This document shows positions 51,027-60,200 of a stretch of 64,000 nucleotides of DNA, piece after piece. Where the stretch lies: assembly GCA_026986575.1 (NCBI GenBank), contig JALSOH010000004.1:598693-662692 (forward strand), read 5' to 3'. Source of the DNA: Thermoproteota archaeon (GTDB lineage: Archaea; Korarchaeota; Korarchaeia; Korarchaeales; Korarchaeaceae). Every line of letters begins with the position of its first letter. The first letter of the stretch is position 1. Below the pieces are notes generated by a model. The model was given only the letters and a program-made list of their open reading frames with translations, had not been told where the DNA came from and searched no databases. A program made the position numbers and the translations under genes.

Positions 51027-51654
51027 GAGAATCCTATGGAAGGATCTGAAGCTTGAGGCTAAGAACCTGCCGGAGCTGGGTGGAGCAGCCATATTTTCTG
51101 TAGCATCATCCAGTCTACTAGGCTTCTCTATGAGCAGATTACCAGTTGAGGATCCCTTACCCCTAGCTGGAACTGGCCTCATGCTCATTGCGCTTTTCCT
51201 CTCGGTTTTCACGTCAGTCATGACTGTCGTGAGGGAGGAGGATTTGGGCACATTGGATGGGGTCAGAATGTCGCCTGTTGAACCGGTAACCTTCTTCTTG
51301 GCTAAGCTCCTACTAACCTTCTTCCTACTGGAGACCCTGATCACGCTGTCCTTCTTGACTACCTTGGGCTTGTCAGGCTGGACGGAGGGAGCGGTTTACC
51401 TCTATTCCCTCGTGGCCTCCTCAGGAGTTTATCTGGCGTCAATATCTGCTCTCTCCTCAGCTATTTCAGTCTACTTGAGAGCAAGAGGAGTTCTCCTACC
51501 GACGATTATCCTCGTGCTGAGTCTCCCAATAATCCAAGAGACCCTCTCATTCCTGACCTCTGGGGATTACTCCCGTACCGTTATCTTGGCAGTTTCGGGT
51601 CTCCTATTCTCCCTGATCGCCTCTTGGTTGGCTGGTTACATTCTGGAGGTGTGA
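51010..51654 (+). CDS. ccmB: CcmB membrane component of the heme-release ABC complex
   Basis: A 214-residue protein with six predicted helices, the size of CcmB. It opens with the basic amphipathic RILWKDLKLEAKNLPEL typical of CcmB, and helices such as LMLIALFLSVFTSVMTVVREEDLGTLDGVRMSPVEP contain the E-rich loop after helix 2. It pairs with CcmA to recycle CcmE. ATG 51010 lies within the end of ccmA. Co-transcribed with the rest of the cluster. Confidence 0.82.
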   Translation: MLLQVKRILWKDLKLEAKNLPELGGAAIFSVASSSLLGFSMSRLPVEDPLPLAGTGLMLIALFLSVFTSVMTVVREEDLGTLDGVRMSPVEPVTFFLAKLLLTFFLLETLITLSFLTTLGLSGWTEGAVYLYSLVASSGVYLASISALSSAISVYLRARGVLLPTIILVLSLPIIQETLSFLTSGDYSRTVILAVSGLLFSLIASWLAGYILEV

Positions 51655-51657
51655 ACT

Positions 51658-52725
51658 ATGAGGGTAAGCTATCAGAGCATCTTGGCCATCGTAATCGTGT
51701 TGACATCCGTAGGCCTCGGCCTCTTAGTCTCGTTCGGCGGCAAGAGTGCAGCCGTACGGGTCTCCGCAGGAGGGATAGATAGGCGGCTTAAGGAAGGAGT
51801 AGTAGCTGTCATGTTCTGGAGCGAGACCTGCTCATCCTGTGAGTTGATGAAGCCCTACTGGATGGTGGTGGAGAAGTCTCCACCTGAAGGAATCCGGGTA
51901 GTGGATGTGCCTCTCGTTCCCGGAGAGACTGACCGGCTCTTCATGGAGTACGGGATCACGGAGACCCCTACCTTCCTAGTCCTCAGGGACGGTGCGGTGG
52001 TGGCTAAGATCGTGGGCCCGGTCCAGTCCGAGGACCCGGCCCTTTATTTCAGGGAGTGGATCGAATCGGCCGCTAAAATGACGGGTACCTCTAACGAGCA
52101 GGTCTCTGGATGGGGACCGGCCACCCTAGCCCTGCTTCCCATTTTGGGCGCACTAGTCGCTTTATCTCCATGCTCAGCGCCCATAGTCGCTGCTTACGCA
52201 ACTATGGGAAGGGTAAGAGGAAAGGGAGATTACGCGGTCTGTTTAGGCTCCTCATTTGTCGGTACCATGGTCCTCGGTTCAATGATGGTCCTCGCAGCTT
52301 CCTTCGTGGCGGGCCTCATCAAAGGGTTGACCTTCGCCCTAGCTGTGGCTGTCATACTGTTTGGTTCGCTCACGATCTTTACTGCCTCTGAATCATGCCC
52401 CTTACCGGGCCAGAGGGTGAGAGGGTTACTATCATCCGGTCTTCCAGCAGCATGCTTTAGTTTCGGCTTGGTATCTTTCCAGTGCAGCCTACCGTTGCTC
52501 GCTGGCTACATAGCACTCATAAGCGCAACCAGAGATGTGCTCGCAGGGGTTACGGGTGTAGCTCTACTCGCGCTGGGCATGGCAACAGCACTAGTCATCT
52601 CCCTTTACCTAGCGAGGAGGGCGACAAGCGTATTCTCCAAAGTCATGAAGAATCCTGCTTGGCTAGAGAGAGTAAGTGGGGGCGTACTTGTGGCCTTGGG
52701 CATATATCTCTTACTTATGGGGTGA
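51658..52725 (+). CDS. thioredoxin-CcdA fusion (reductant supply for cytochrome c)
   Basis: A 355-residue protein with an N-terminal helix, a thioredoxin-like domain (residues about 30-140) with active-site CSSC in MFWSETCSSCELMKPYW, and a CcdA/DsbD-type membrane domain (residues about 155-355). The membrane part has the paired Cys of CcdA in LSPCSAPIV and FQCSLPLLAG. Such proteins carry electrons outward to reduce apocytochrome Cys. The cluster has no CcmG, CcmH or DsbD, so this one protein probably replaces them. It lies between ccmB and ccmF with 3-4 base gaps. Confidence 0.85.
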   Translation: MRVSYQSILAIVIVLTSVGLGLLVSFGGKSAAVRVSAGGIDRRLKEGVVAVMFWSETCSSCELMKPYWMVVEKSPPEGIRVVDVPLVPGETDRLFMEYGITETPTFLVLRDGAVVAKIVGPVQSEDPALYFREWIESAAKMTGTSNEQVSGWGPATLALLPILGALVALSPCSAPIVAAYATMGRVRGKGDYAVCLGSSFVGTMVLGSMMVLAASFVAGLIKGLTFALAVAVILFGSLTIFTASESCPLPGQRVRGLLSSGLPAACFSFGLVSFQCSLPLLAGYIALISATRDVLAGVTGVALLALGMATALVISLYLARRATSVFSKVMKNPAWLERVSGGVLVALGIYLLLMG

Positions 52726-52729
52726 ACTT

Positions 52730-55700
52730 ATGCACTACACAGGATTTATAGCCTTTTTGGGCGGTGTGATCCTCCTTGCCGATATTGCATACTCCTCTAT
52801 CAAGGAGAAGGTAACCAAGCTTGGAATCGTATCATATTTAGTCCTCCTCGTCAATTGGTTCCTTTACGTAAGGGCCTTCGTGACTCAGGATTACACCCTC
52901 AAGCCCGTCTACGAAACATCCTCTATGGGACTTCCCCTCATATTCAAGATAGCCTCAAGTTGGTCCAGCGGTGGTGGTAGCCTTTTCCTCCTAACCACAG
53001 TCTTAACTTTCGTCGCCCTTATTCACAGAAGATATCATAAGGACCTTATACTGTCTACAGGTTATGGTGCACTGATACTCACATCGCTAGCATTGGCCTT
53101 CCTTAATGGAGCTTTCGAATCCTTCCCTATTAAGGTGGCCACTGGAATGGGGCTCAACCCTTTACTTAAGAGCCCTTGGATATACCCTCACCCCCTCTCC
53201 ACTTTCACAGCCTATGCATTAATCGCGGCCTCGGCGGCTTCGCTTTATAGCGGGCATGAAAAAGCTAGTGAGCTCTTGGCTAGGGCCGGTTGGCTCCTGT
53301 TGACCTTAGGAATAGCAATAGGTGGATATTGGAGCTATGTGACCTTCGGGTGGGGCGGCTACTGGGCTTGGGATCCAGTAGAAACGGCTGAACTTACTCC
53401 ATGGCTTGCTCTAACGGCCTCTTTCCACGTGAAATCCCTTGACAGGAAGCTCTCATACGCTACTCAGATGACTGCCGCGGGAAGCGTCTATCTAGCCATA
53501 TTAGTCACGAGAGTTGGTATATCTCCCCTCCACAGCTTCGCCTCTCCTCAATCCCTAACGAGTGCGCTGACACTAATGCTGACCTTCCTCTTCATAGCTG
53601 AGGGAGTAAGGGGAGGATACAGGAGGTTGGGATCCGAGATAGGCAAGGTGATCAATAGCCCTTACAAGACGGGACTCACCTTATCTTACTTCTCCCTATT
53701 CATGATGTTCTTGGTGCTCTTTTCGGTACTCGCGGTGGGATCCATAGGCAGTACTTTGGGAATGAGTATCGATGTCCCTCAGATGGACTCAGGAATAGAT
53801 TTCTTCCACCCCATTCTCTTTCCATTCGCCCTCCTACTCATGGTATCCCTCCCGATGTGCACCTTGGGGGCGAGATTGGGATGGAGGGAGATACTGGGGT
53901 TAATAGAGGGCCTCTCAATAGTATCTGCCATCCTGCTCTATTTGACCTTCAGGAGGGACATCATCTGGTCACCATCGAGCTCGCTCACTACGAACTTAAT
54001 TATATCGATACTGCTCCCCTTCACAGTAGCTGGCCTCTTCTCTGGACTGGCGGCTCTCTACATCTACGCTAGGGACAGATTAAGTACTATGTCCTCCGTA
54101 TCGCTGCTACACGCTGCCATGGCCCTAACGATGCTCGGCATACTTATGAGCGGGCCCTTCGCTTATAACAGGTCCTACTTTAAGGATGTGATCCTTCCCT
54201 ACGGTCATAGGCTGGATATAGACGGATTGGGGGTGGAACTTAAGGGATACGAGTACAGCCTCTACGGCGGCAAGGTGGACGTCTACACCCCATATGTCGG
54301 GAAGTCGGACATATACAAGAGAGCAAGCCTCATCATGCTCTCCTTAGCGATTAACTTCGGTGATGCCCTACGGGAGATGAAGGCGGGAGAGAAGCGGCTG
54401 GAAGAAGCGGGCATCTTGGGAATCTACAGAAGCCTTAAGGGGGGTGTTAAGATGGCTGGAAGCTACAGAGCCAATGCCAGTGCTGTCCTAACGGAAGTGA
54501 CTAATGCATCCAAGGAATCAAAGGACCTCGGTGAGGTATCTGTTTCCGTCTCAGATCCCATGATAGCGGCCTTCTTAGGTGCTAGCGGTAATGAGACCAC
54601 CCTTAGGATTATGGTTGTGGGAAACGTAACCCTTAGAGGGGACTTGGCTGAGATGAGAGCCTCTCCCACTGTTATGGTGAATCTCACGTTCCAGAGACCA
54701 CTCCTCCTGACCGTCCCTAACGGAACTGTGGAGATAGGGAGGGCATCATTGGTATTCTTTGACATGCTGAAGCAAGGTCACTCTCTACCCCGGAACCTCA
54801 ATGGTATAATAGTAGCTCCAAACTCAACTCTCGTAATAGAGAAGGGCGTGTATCGCGGGGAGAGAGATGTAGATGTACCGGCAACTATGAGGGGAAGGGA
54901 TGTGGTCCTGTATGTGGCGTTCACCCAAGGAACCATCTCATCTGACATTCTGAAAATACTAGAAGATCACGGTCTGTCCAGACTGCTCACCAACGGGACA
55001 TTCACCTCTAAGCTGCTGAGTGACCTGCTTCCGGGGAACTGCAAGGAACTCATCCACGAGCGTCAAGAGGAGGCTATCAACTGCCTAGGATACCTTCCAA
55101 TACCAAAGGAGCTGCCAGAGGGTGCAAAGCTCTCCCTCACGCTTGAGGCTGGAGGATCGAAGGAGCTGTTGGAGATAAGGTTCGACGCCAACGGCGAGGC
55201 TCAGGGCATCCACGGTCTTGTCGCTCACGTGCTGACCCTACCTAGCGGTCTGGGCGACCTGTACATGGTGTTCCATCCTCCCGTCGTCAAGGACAAGAAA
55301 TGGAGCATAGGCTTCCACGAGCTAATGGTTTACTACCTTCACGAATCGTTCAGGGGGCTTAACGAGGAGCAGAAGCTTGCCTTAGCTTCTCTCTTCGCCT
55401 CCTCCTACTTGGGTCAGTCCGTCCAGGAGGAGATGATGATCCCCTACACGTTGGACCTCTACGACTTGGCCCAAAGCTTCGACCCCTCTAACTCGACCCT
55501 CATGACCTCAGGCGCGTTCCTCCAAGTGAAGGTGATACCGTACGTCCAGTTGCTGTGGTGGGGGATAATCCTAATGGTCCTTTCAGAGCTCTACCTGATT
55601 ATAGAGGGGCTGAGGAGATCCAAAACGACCTCAGCTCCCAAGGAACAGCAGACCGACTTGGGCCGGGAGCCAGAGGGAGATGGGAATGGTGAGCCCGGGG

Positions 55701-55741
55701 AGGGATCTCCCAGCCCTGTAAAGGGTCCAGAGAGTCAGTAA
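52730..55741 (+). CDS. ccmF: CcmF heme lyase, extended form
   Basis: About 1003 residues. The N-terminal 500 residues carry the CcmF core: DYTLKPVYETSSMGLPLIFKIASSW with GGGSLFLL, the WWD-type GWGGYWAWDPVETAELTPWLALTASFH, and later His-bearing helices. CcmF is the lyase joining heme to apocytochrome. The region 500-970 is a large external domain, much longer than in bacterial CcmF and rich in N-glycosylation sequons. ATG 52730 follows GGGGTGA; the frame opens earlier at 52676. The last 36 residues are low-complexity (Gly, Pro, Glu) and lie antisense to the next gene. Confidence 0.85.
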   Translation: MHYTGFIAFLGGVILLADIAYSSIKEKVTKLGIVSYLVLLVNWFLYVRAFVTQDYTLKPVYETSSMGLPLIFKIASSWSSGGGSLFLLTTVLTFVALIHRRYHKDLILSTGYGALILTSLALAFLNGAFESFPIKVATGMGLNPLLKSPWIYPHPLSTFTAYALIAASAASLYSGHEKASELLARAGWLLLTLGIAIGGYWSYVTFGWGGYWAWDPVETAELTPWLALTASFHVKSLDRKLSYATQMTAAGSVYLAILVTRVGISPLHSFASPQSLTSALTLMLTFLFIAEGVRGGYRRLGSEIGKVINSPYKTGLTLSYFSLFMMFLVLFSVLAVGSIGSTLGMSIDVPQMDSGIDFFHPILFPFALLLMVSLPMCTLGARLGWREILGLIEGLSIVSAILLYLTFRRDIIWSPSSSLTTNLIISILLPFTVAGLFSGLAALYIYARDRLSTMSSVSLLHAAMALTMLGILMSGPFAYNRSYFKDVILPYGHRLDIDGLGVELKGYEYSLYGGKVDVYTPYVGKSDIYKRASLIMLSLAINFGDALREMKAGEKRLEEAGILGIYRSLKGGVKMAGSYRANASAVLTEVTNASKESKDLGEVSVSVSDPMIAAFLGASGNETTLRIMVVGNVTLRGDLAEMRASPTVMVNLTFQRPLLLTVPNGTVEIGRASLVFFDMLKQGHSLPRNLNGIIVAPNSTLVIEKGVYRGERDVDVPATMRGRDVVLYVAFTQGTISSDILKILEDHGLSRLLTNGTFTSKLLSDLLPGNCKELIHERQEEAINCLGYLPIPKELPEGAKLSLTLEAGGSKELLEIRFDANGEAQGIHGLVAHVLTLPSGLGDLYMVFHPPVVKDKKWSIGFHELMVYYLHESFRGLNEEQKLALASLFASSYLGQSVQEEMMIPYTLDLYDLAQSFDPSNSTLMTSGAFLQVKVIPYVQLLWWGIILMVLSELYLIIEGLRRSKTTSAPKEQQTDLGREPEGDGNGEPGEGSPSPVKGPESQ

Positions 55742-56398
55742 GATACCCGCATTAAGGGCTGTCAGGGGTAAGATAGATAGGTATATGGGAAGAGACCTGA
55801 ATGAGACCGCTGCAGCCATGGAATAGCAGAACACATCCCCCACCCCCATAGAGACATCTCCGTGGAACACCATTAGGGGATCTAAGGGGTCCTCTTGGGA
55901 GACCATCAGAAGCTCGCTCAACGGTCCCCTGAAGACCGAATAAGCATCGTATAGGGCGAGACCTCCGAGAAGGAAGTATATGAAGAGGTCGTTAAAGAAG
56001 ACCACGAAGAGATATGCAAGTGAAGCTGATAGGAGCGACTTAGCCAAATTACCTATTAGGTCTCTTCTAAAGCTCAGCCAGGCGATTAAGACGGATAGGA
56101 GCAGCTCTAGGGGCCAGGGAAATGATATGAAGGCGCTTATAAGAGTACCCAGAGAGATAAGCGTCGAATAAACGAAGAAGACACCGGTCATGATCCGTAT
56201 CAGCCGAACCATCTTTCTCCTGACTAGGTAAACCATCAGGACGGCCATACCGAATACCAGCACTATGTAGGCTAGGGAGAGGCCAGCAGACTCTTGAACA
56301 GATAGTTCGACTTCTGGCTGGGGTCTAGTGCTTAACACCACTAGTCCAGCAAATATCTCGGCCAGAAGAGGCCAGAGAATAACAGAATATCTCTTCAC
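55631..56398 (-). CDS. presenilin/signal-peptide-peptidase-like intramembrane aspartyl protease
   Basis: A 255-residue protein with about nine helices. The GxGD protease motifs are present: LYDAYSVF with Tyr150-Asp151, GVGDVFCYS with GVGD at 185-188, and a PAL-like LPGLTIP at 233-239 near the C-terminus. These enzymes cleave transmembrane segments, such as leftover signal peptides. The start is GTG 56398. The last 111 bases lie antisense to the end of ccmF, so its residues 220-255, including the PAL-like motif, share DNA with the ccmF tail. Confidence 0.78.
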   Translation of the reverse strand: MKRYSVILWPLLAEIFAGLVVLSTRPQPEVELSVQESAGLSLAYIVLVFGMAVLMVYLVRRKMVRLIRIMTGVFFVYSTLISLGTLISAFISFPWPLELLLSVLIAWLSFRRDLIGNLAKSLLSASLAYLFVVFFNDLFIYFLLGGLALYDAYSVFRGPLSELLMVSQEDPLDPLMVFHGDVSMGVGDVFCYSMAAAVSFRSLPIYLSILPLTALNAGILLTLWTLYRAGRSLPGLTIPISLWLPAQVGLLFLGS

Positions 56399-56505
56399 CG
56401 CTAACCTCCTACCTCCCGATTACCTGTCCACTTGATGACCACAACTGGCCAAGAGGTTTAAATTTCTTTACAAGTGAGTAGGAGCTGACAGGGTGCTTAA
56501 AAATA

Positions 56506-57516
56506 TTGAAGGAGGAGGTAGTGGCTGCCGAAAACCTCAGAAAAAGCTATGAAACCTACCTTAGGAGGGGGCTATTTAATAGGGAGAAGAAGGTCGTGGA
56601 GGCTCTGAAGGGAGTTTCCTTCCGCATATACCGAGGCGAGGTATTCGGGCTGCTCGGACCCAATGGAGCTGGGAAGACGACTACTGTGAAGATACTCAGT
56701 ACCCTCCTCCTGCCTGATTCGGGAAAGGCCACGGTCTTGGGATACGATGTCGTCAAGGAAGCCGTTGAGGTGAGGAGGAGGATAGGTGTCTCTCTAACAG
56801 TAGAAAAGGGGTTCTTCTGGAAGCTGACAGGAAGGGAGAACCTGATGTACTTCGGAATGCTTTACGGCATGGATGGAGCAGAACTCAAACAGAGGGTTCA
56901 GAAGATGCTGGAGCTAGTTGGACTGGAGGAGCTGGGTTCATCGGATAAGCTCTATGAGGAATACTCTCTCGGTATGAAAGCTAGGCTGAGCATAGCCAGA
57001 GCCCTGCTCACCGATCCCGAGCTGCTGATACTAGACGAGCCCACCCTAGGACTGGATCCCCCGTCGGCAAGGCTGTTGAGAGAGCTCCTGATAAAGGTGG
57101 CCCATCAAGAGGGGAAAACCGTCCTGATAACGACACATAACATGTTTGAAGTAGAGATAGTGTGCGATAGACTGGCCATAATAAACGAAGGAATTATAGT
57201 GGCCATGGACACGGTAGATGGCTTGAAGGATCTCGTATCCGAGGAGATAACCCTCGAGATGCTGGTGGTGCTGCCAGCTAGGGTCAGCCTCAAACAGCTC
57301 AGGGAGGAGATATCCGAAGTAGTATCTAGCAGGGTGGAGGTCGATCCGACGGAGGAAGGCACTAGGATCAGGGTGGTCATGAGGCCCTTAGAGAAGGAGC
57401 AGGCCACTCAAGAGATGCTCAGAAGGTTACATTCCATGGGATGCTCCGTGAGGAGGATAGAGGTGAAGGAGCCCACCCTAGAGGACGTCTTCATCGAACT
57501 CACGGGGGGGAAGTGA
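56506..57516 (+). CDS. ABC-2 exporter ATPase
   Basis: A 336-residue ATPase of the drug/daunorubicin-type ABC-2 exporters: Walker A GPNGAGKTT, signature YSLGMKARLSIARALL, Walker B LLILDEPTLGLDPPS, and switch His in ITTHNMFE. The C-terminal 90 residues form the DUF4162-like domain of this group (VEEVVS-type beta-alpha repeats). TTG 56506 is used here; a GTG at 56521 is in frame. A TATA-like GTTTAAATTTC lies at 56456-56465. The permease genes follow with gaps of 1 and 3 bases. Confidence 0.88.
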   Translation: MKEEVVAAENLRKSYETYLRRGLFNREKKVVEALKGVSFRIYRGEVFGLLGPNGAGKTTTVKILSTLLLPDSGKATVLGYDVVKEAVEVRRRIGVSLTVEKGFFWKLTGRENLMYFGMLYGMDGAELKQRVQKMLELVGLEELGSSDKLYEEYSLGMKARLSIARALLTDPELLILDEPTLGLDPPSARLLRELLIKVAHQEGKTVLITTHNMFEVEIVCDRLAIINEGIIVAMDTVDGLKDLVSEEITLEMLVVLPARVSLKQLREEISEVVSSRVEVDPTEEGTRIRVVMRPLEKEQATQEMLRRLHSMGCSVRRIEVKEPTLEDVFIELTGGK

Positions 57517-57517
57517 G

Positions 57518-58330
57518 ATGGGCCTGTGGACCCTCCTGAAATCGGGGCTGATTCTGGACATATACTTCTTCAAGAACAACAGGGCTCAGCTGGTCTCGAT
57601 GTTTGCCTGGCCTTACATACTCCTGACGCTCATGCTCGGCATGGGTTTCTTATTCGGATCCGCGGAGACCTTCAAGTCCAACGTGGGAGTCGAGGCGGAT
57701 CCCGTGGTGTTCTTCGTCGCCTCCACGCTGATAGCAATGGCCTCCTTGTCGGTCATGTGGGAGGTCGGGGGCACGGTCCTCTACCACAGGTGGATAGGGA
57801 CCCTCCCTTACATGCTGATCGCCCCCTATAGGACTTCAGTAACGCTGGTGATGTCCTACATACCCAGGTATCTTCTGTGGTCCTTCATGCAGCTCGCTGA
57901 ATTCGTCCCCGTGCTCATATGGAGAGAGGGCCTAGTTGGAGGACTGTCCGACACGCTGGTGATGGGTTTGGCCATCGTCGTAGGGATGTTGCCCCTTCTG
58001 GGGTTCGCAGCGATATTCGGTTCCTTTCTTCTTACGATAAAGGAGGAGACTAACGTGCTCAGCTGGCTCAACCCCATAATTCTGATACTGTCGGGAGCCT
58101 TCTACCCTGCCTATCTCTTCCCGATCTGGGCCAGGTTCCTCTCCATTCTCCTGCCGACCACCTATACGTTCGAACTCGCCCGTCTCTCATCACTACTTGG
58201 GGCGCCGAAACTCGCTGAAATGACATTCCTGATAGCCGTGTTGCTGGGAATGTCCTTCCTTTACAACGCTCTGTCATTCACCCTCATGGGTAAGGCTGAG
58301 AGGAGGGCCCTGAAGAGCGGGGCGGTGTGA
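57518..58330 (+). CDS. ABC-2 type permease, first subunit
   Basis: A 270-residue membrane protein with six helices and the ABC-2 pattern: YFFKNNRAQLVSMFAWPYILLTLMLGMGF, FFVASTLIAMASLSVMWEVGG, and the late motif LNPIILILSGAFYPAYLFP. It forms half of the channel driven by the upstream ATPase. The stop is followed after 3 bases by the second permease. The substrate cannot be inferred; lipids, peptides or drugs are possible. Confidence 0.85.
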   Translation: MGLWTLLKSGLILDIYFFKNNRAQLVSMFAWPYILLTLMLGMGFLFGSAETFKSNVGVEADPVVFFVASTLIAMASLSVMWEVGGTVLYHRWIGTLPYMLIAPYRTSVTLVMSYIPRYLLWSFMQLAEFVPVLIWREGLVGGLSDTLVMGLAIVVGMLPLLGFAAIFGSFLLTIKEETNVLSWLNPIILILSGAFYPAYLFPIWARFLSILLPTTYTFELARLSSLLGAPKLAEMTFLIAVLLGMSFLYNALSFTLMGKAERRALKSGAV

Positions 58331-58333
58331 TCC

Positions 58334-59122
58334 ATGTGGGTGAAGGTGAAGGCGGTAATCTGGCTCCACACCTTGAGGCTGTGGAGGTACGGGATGAGTT
58401 TCATCAACATGATACTCTCTCAAGTACTCTGGATCCTCTTATTCATAATGGGCGTCCTCCTGTTCGTACCTTCCGAGCACCTGACCGTTGCACTGAGGAT
58501 GGCCTACTGGACCATTGCAGCCTGGAGCGTCATATCCAGCTTCTCCTCACTCGTTGGGGGATGGACCTCCTTCTTCATTCTCATGGGAATGGTAGAGGAG
58601 CACCTGCTCAGGAACACTTCTCCCTTCACCACGATCATCGGAAGGGTCCTCACGGGGACCACAGTTTCTTTCGCCATAATAATAGCAATGGGCTACGCCT
58701 TCGGCTGGATATTTGGTAGGGTTCTCATGACCGTCGAATGGCCATCTCTGATGCTCTCAGCCTTCGCTCTGCTTATCGTGGAGAGTCTCTCCTATGCCCT
58801 CTCAATCTCGGCCACTTCCATGAGGACGAGCATATCCGAGCAGTTCTTGGAGATACTCAACTTCGGAATAATCGGGCTGCTGATAGTTCCCGTTAGTGTC
58901 CTGCCTGAGTACGCCAGGCTGATCTACCTAGCGATCCCGTATGTAGCGCCCACCTACATGATCAAGGTTTCCGTGGGTGGTGAGAATCCCATCCTCATGA
59001 GGGAAGCCGTGTTGATAAGCGTTGTCGAGTCGATATTGATGGCCTTCATAGCACTCAGACTCATAAGATCCGTGGAGGAGCATATAAGGAGGAATGGGGT
59101 TAGAGCGGTTGGTTTCTGGTGA
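58334..59122 (+). CDS. ABC-2 type permease, second subunit
   Basis: A 262-residue membrane protein with six helices, similar in layout to the preceding permease but diverged, so the exporter is probably a heterodimer. The segment YGMSFINMILSQVLWILLFIMGVLLF matches ABC-2 helix 1, and FLEILNFGIIGLLIVPVSVLPEYARLIYLAIPYVAPTYMIK matches the late motif. It is the last gene of the exporter operon. Confidence 0.83.
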   Translation: MWVKVKAVIWLHTLRLWRYGMSFINMILSQVLWILLFIMGVLLFVPSEHLTVALRMAYWTIAAWSVISSFSSLVGGWTSFFILMGMVEEHLLRNTSPFTTIIGRVLTGTTVSFAIIIAMGYAFGWIFGRVLMTVEWPSLMLSAFALLIVESLSYALSISATSMRTSISEQFLEILNFGIIGLLIVPVSVLPEYARLIYLAIPYVAPTYMIKVSVGGENPILMREAVLISVVESILMAFIALRLIRSVEEHIRRNGVRAVGFW

Positions 59123-59158
59123 TGTAAAACGCTTTAAATCCCAGATGGGTGATGGGAT

Positions 59159-59635
59159 ATGTCAGAGCTGACTGAGGGTTCTGAAGCACCTGATTTCTGC
59201 CTGCCCGATCAAGACGGACAGGAGGTCTGCCTGAGTGAGTACAGGGGTAAGTGGGTGATCTTGTACTTCTACCCAAAGGACAACACGCGTGGGTGCACTC
59301 AGGAAGCCAAGGACTTCACCACCTTAATTGAGGAGTTCGAGAGACTCGGAGCCGTTATACTTGGAGTGAGCCCGGACTCTGTGAGGAGTCATAAGAGGTT
59401 CCAAGAGAAGCACGGACTAAGGGTCAGGCTCCTCAGCGATCCGGAGAAGGAGGTGATACGGAAGTACGGAGCATGGGGGAAGAAGAAAATGGCAGGCAGG
59501 GAGTACTTCGGGGTGATCAGGAGCACCTTCCTCATTGACCCCGAAGGCACGGTGAGGAAGGTTTGGCCCAAGGTCAAGGTGAAGGGGCACGCTGAAGAGG
59601 TCTTAAACACCCTTAAATCCCTCATTTCTTCCTAG
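59159..59635 (+). CDS. PrxQ/BCP-type peroxiredoxin
   Basis: A 158-residue thiol peroxidase with the core PKDNTRGCTQEAKDF, where the Cys is the peroxidatic residue. In BCP proteins a resolving Cys usually follows five residues later; here that place is Lys, so it acts as a one-Cys form or uses another thiol (an earlier DFCLPDQDGQEVCL pair exists). It detoxifies hydrogen and alkyl peroxides in the cytoplasm. A TATA-like CGCTTTAAATCC (59132-59143) lies upstream. It overlaps the next gene by 14 bases (convergent). Confidence 0.9.
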   Translation: MSELTEGSEAPDFCLPDQDGQEVCLSEYRGKWVILYFYPKDNTRGCTQEAKDFTTLIEEFERLGAVILGVSPDSVRSHKRFQEKHGLRVRLLSDPEKEVIRKYGAWGKKKMAGREYFGVIRSTFLIDPEGTVRKVWPKVKVKGHAEEVLNTLKSLISS

Positions 59636-60200
59636 CCACTAAGAGGTAGCTCCCCATGCTCCCCTCCCTAGCCTCCTCTATTACCAAACCCAAGCCCTCA
59701 ACTATATCCTTTGCCTCATTTAATGAGTAGAAGTCCGAGGAGATGCCGAACAGCCTCTCAATCACTCTCAACAGCTTGGTCGTAAGCTTGCTCCCATCGA
59801 AATCGAACACCGCTAGCAACCCACCTTTTCTGAGGACCCTCACTCCTTCCCTTAGGGCCTCGATCTTCTTGGGTATGTGGTGGAGGGAATCGAAGAAGTA
59901 AACGAGATCGAAGTAGGAATCCCTGAAGGGGAGACTGGAGGCATCTCCCACGACGACGTGGACTCTCGAGGAGCCCAGTCTCCCCCATGCCTTCTCGGCC
60001 ATCGCTCCCTCAATCTCTAAAAGGAAAGCCTCGTTCACGTGGGGGGATATCAGCTCGGCAGCTATTCCGTAGCCAGCCCCGACATCGAGGACCCTCCCCG
60101 CTCTCCTCTCCCTAACCAATTCCACTAGGGGCGTGTAGAATCCCTTCACCTTAGGTGTGGAGTAAACCAGCCTATACGCCAAGGGCTCCCTGTCTCTCAT
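59622..60200 (-). CDS. class I SAM-dependent methyltransferase
   Basis: A 192-residue protein with the Rossmann methyltransferase motifs: VLDVGAGYGIAAEL (motif I), EIEGAMAEKAW (motif II), VVVGDASSLPFRDSYFDLVYFFDSLHHI (motif IV) and LRKGGLLAVFDFDG. The substrate is unknown; the small size and UbiE/Methyltransf_11-like pattern fit a quinone, lipid or small-molecule methylase. Its start overlaps the stop of the acyl-CoA synthetase gene by 29 bases, so it is in the same operon. Confidence 0.85.
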   Translation of the reverse strand: MRDREPLAYRLVYSTPKVKGFYTPLVELVRERRAGRVLDVGAGYGIAAELISPHVNEAFLLEIEGAMAEKAWGRLGSSRVHVVVGDASSLPFRDSYFDLVYFFDSLHHIPKKIEALREGVRVLRKGGLLAVFDFDGSKLTTKLLRVIERLFGISSDFYSLNEAKDIVEGLGLVIEEAREGSMGSYLLVARKK

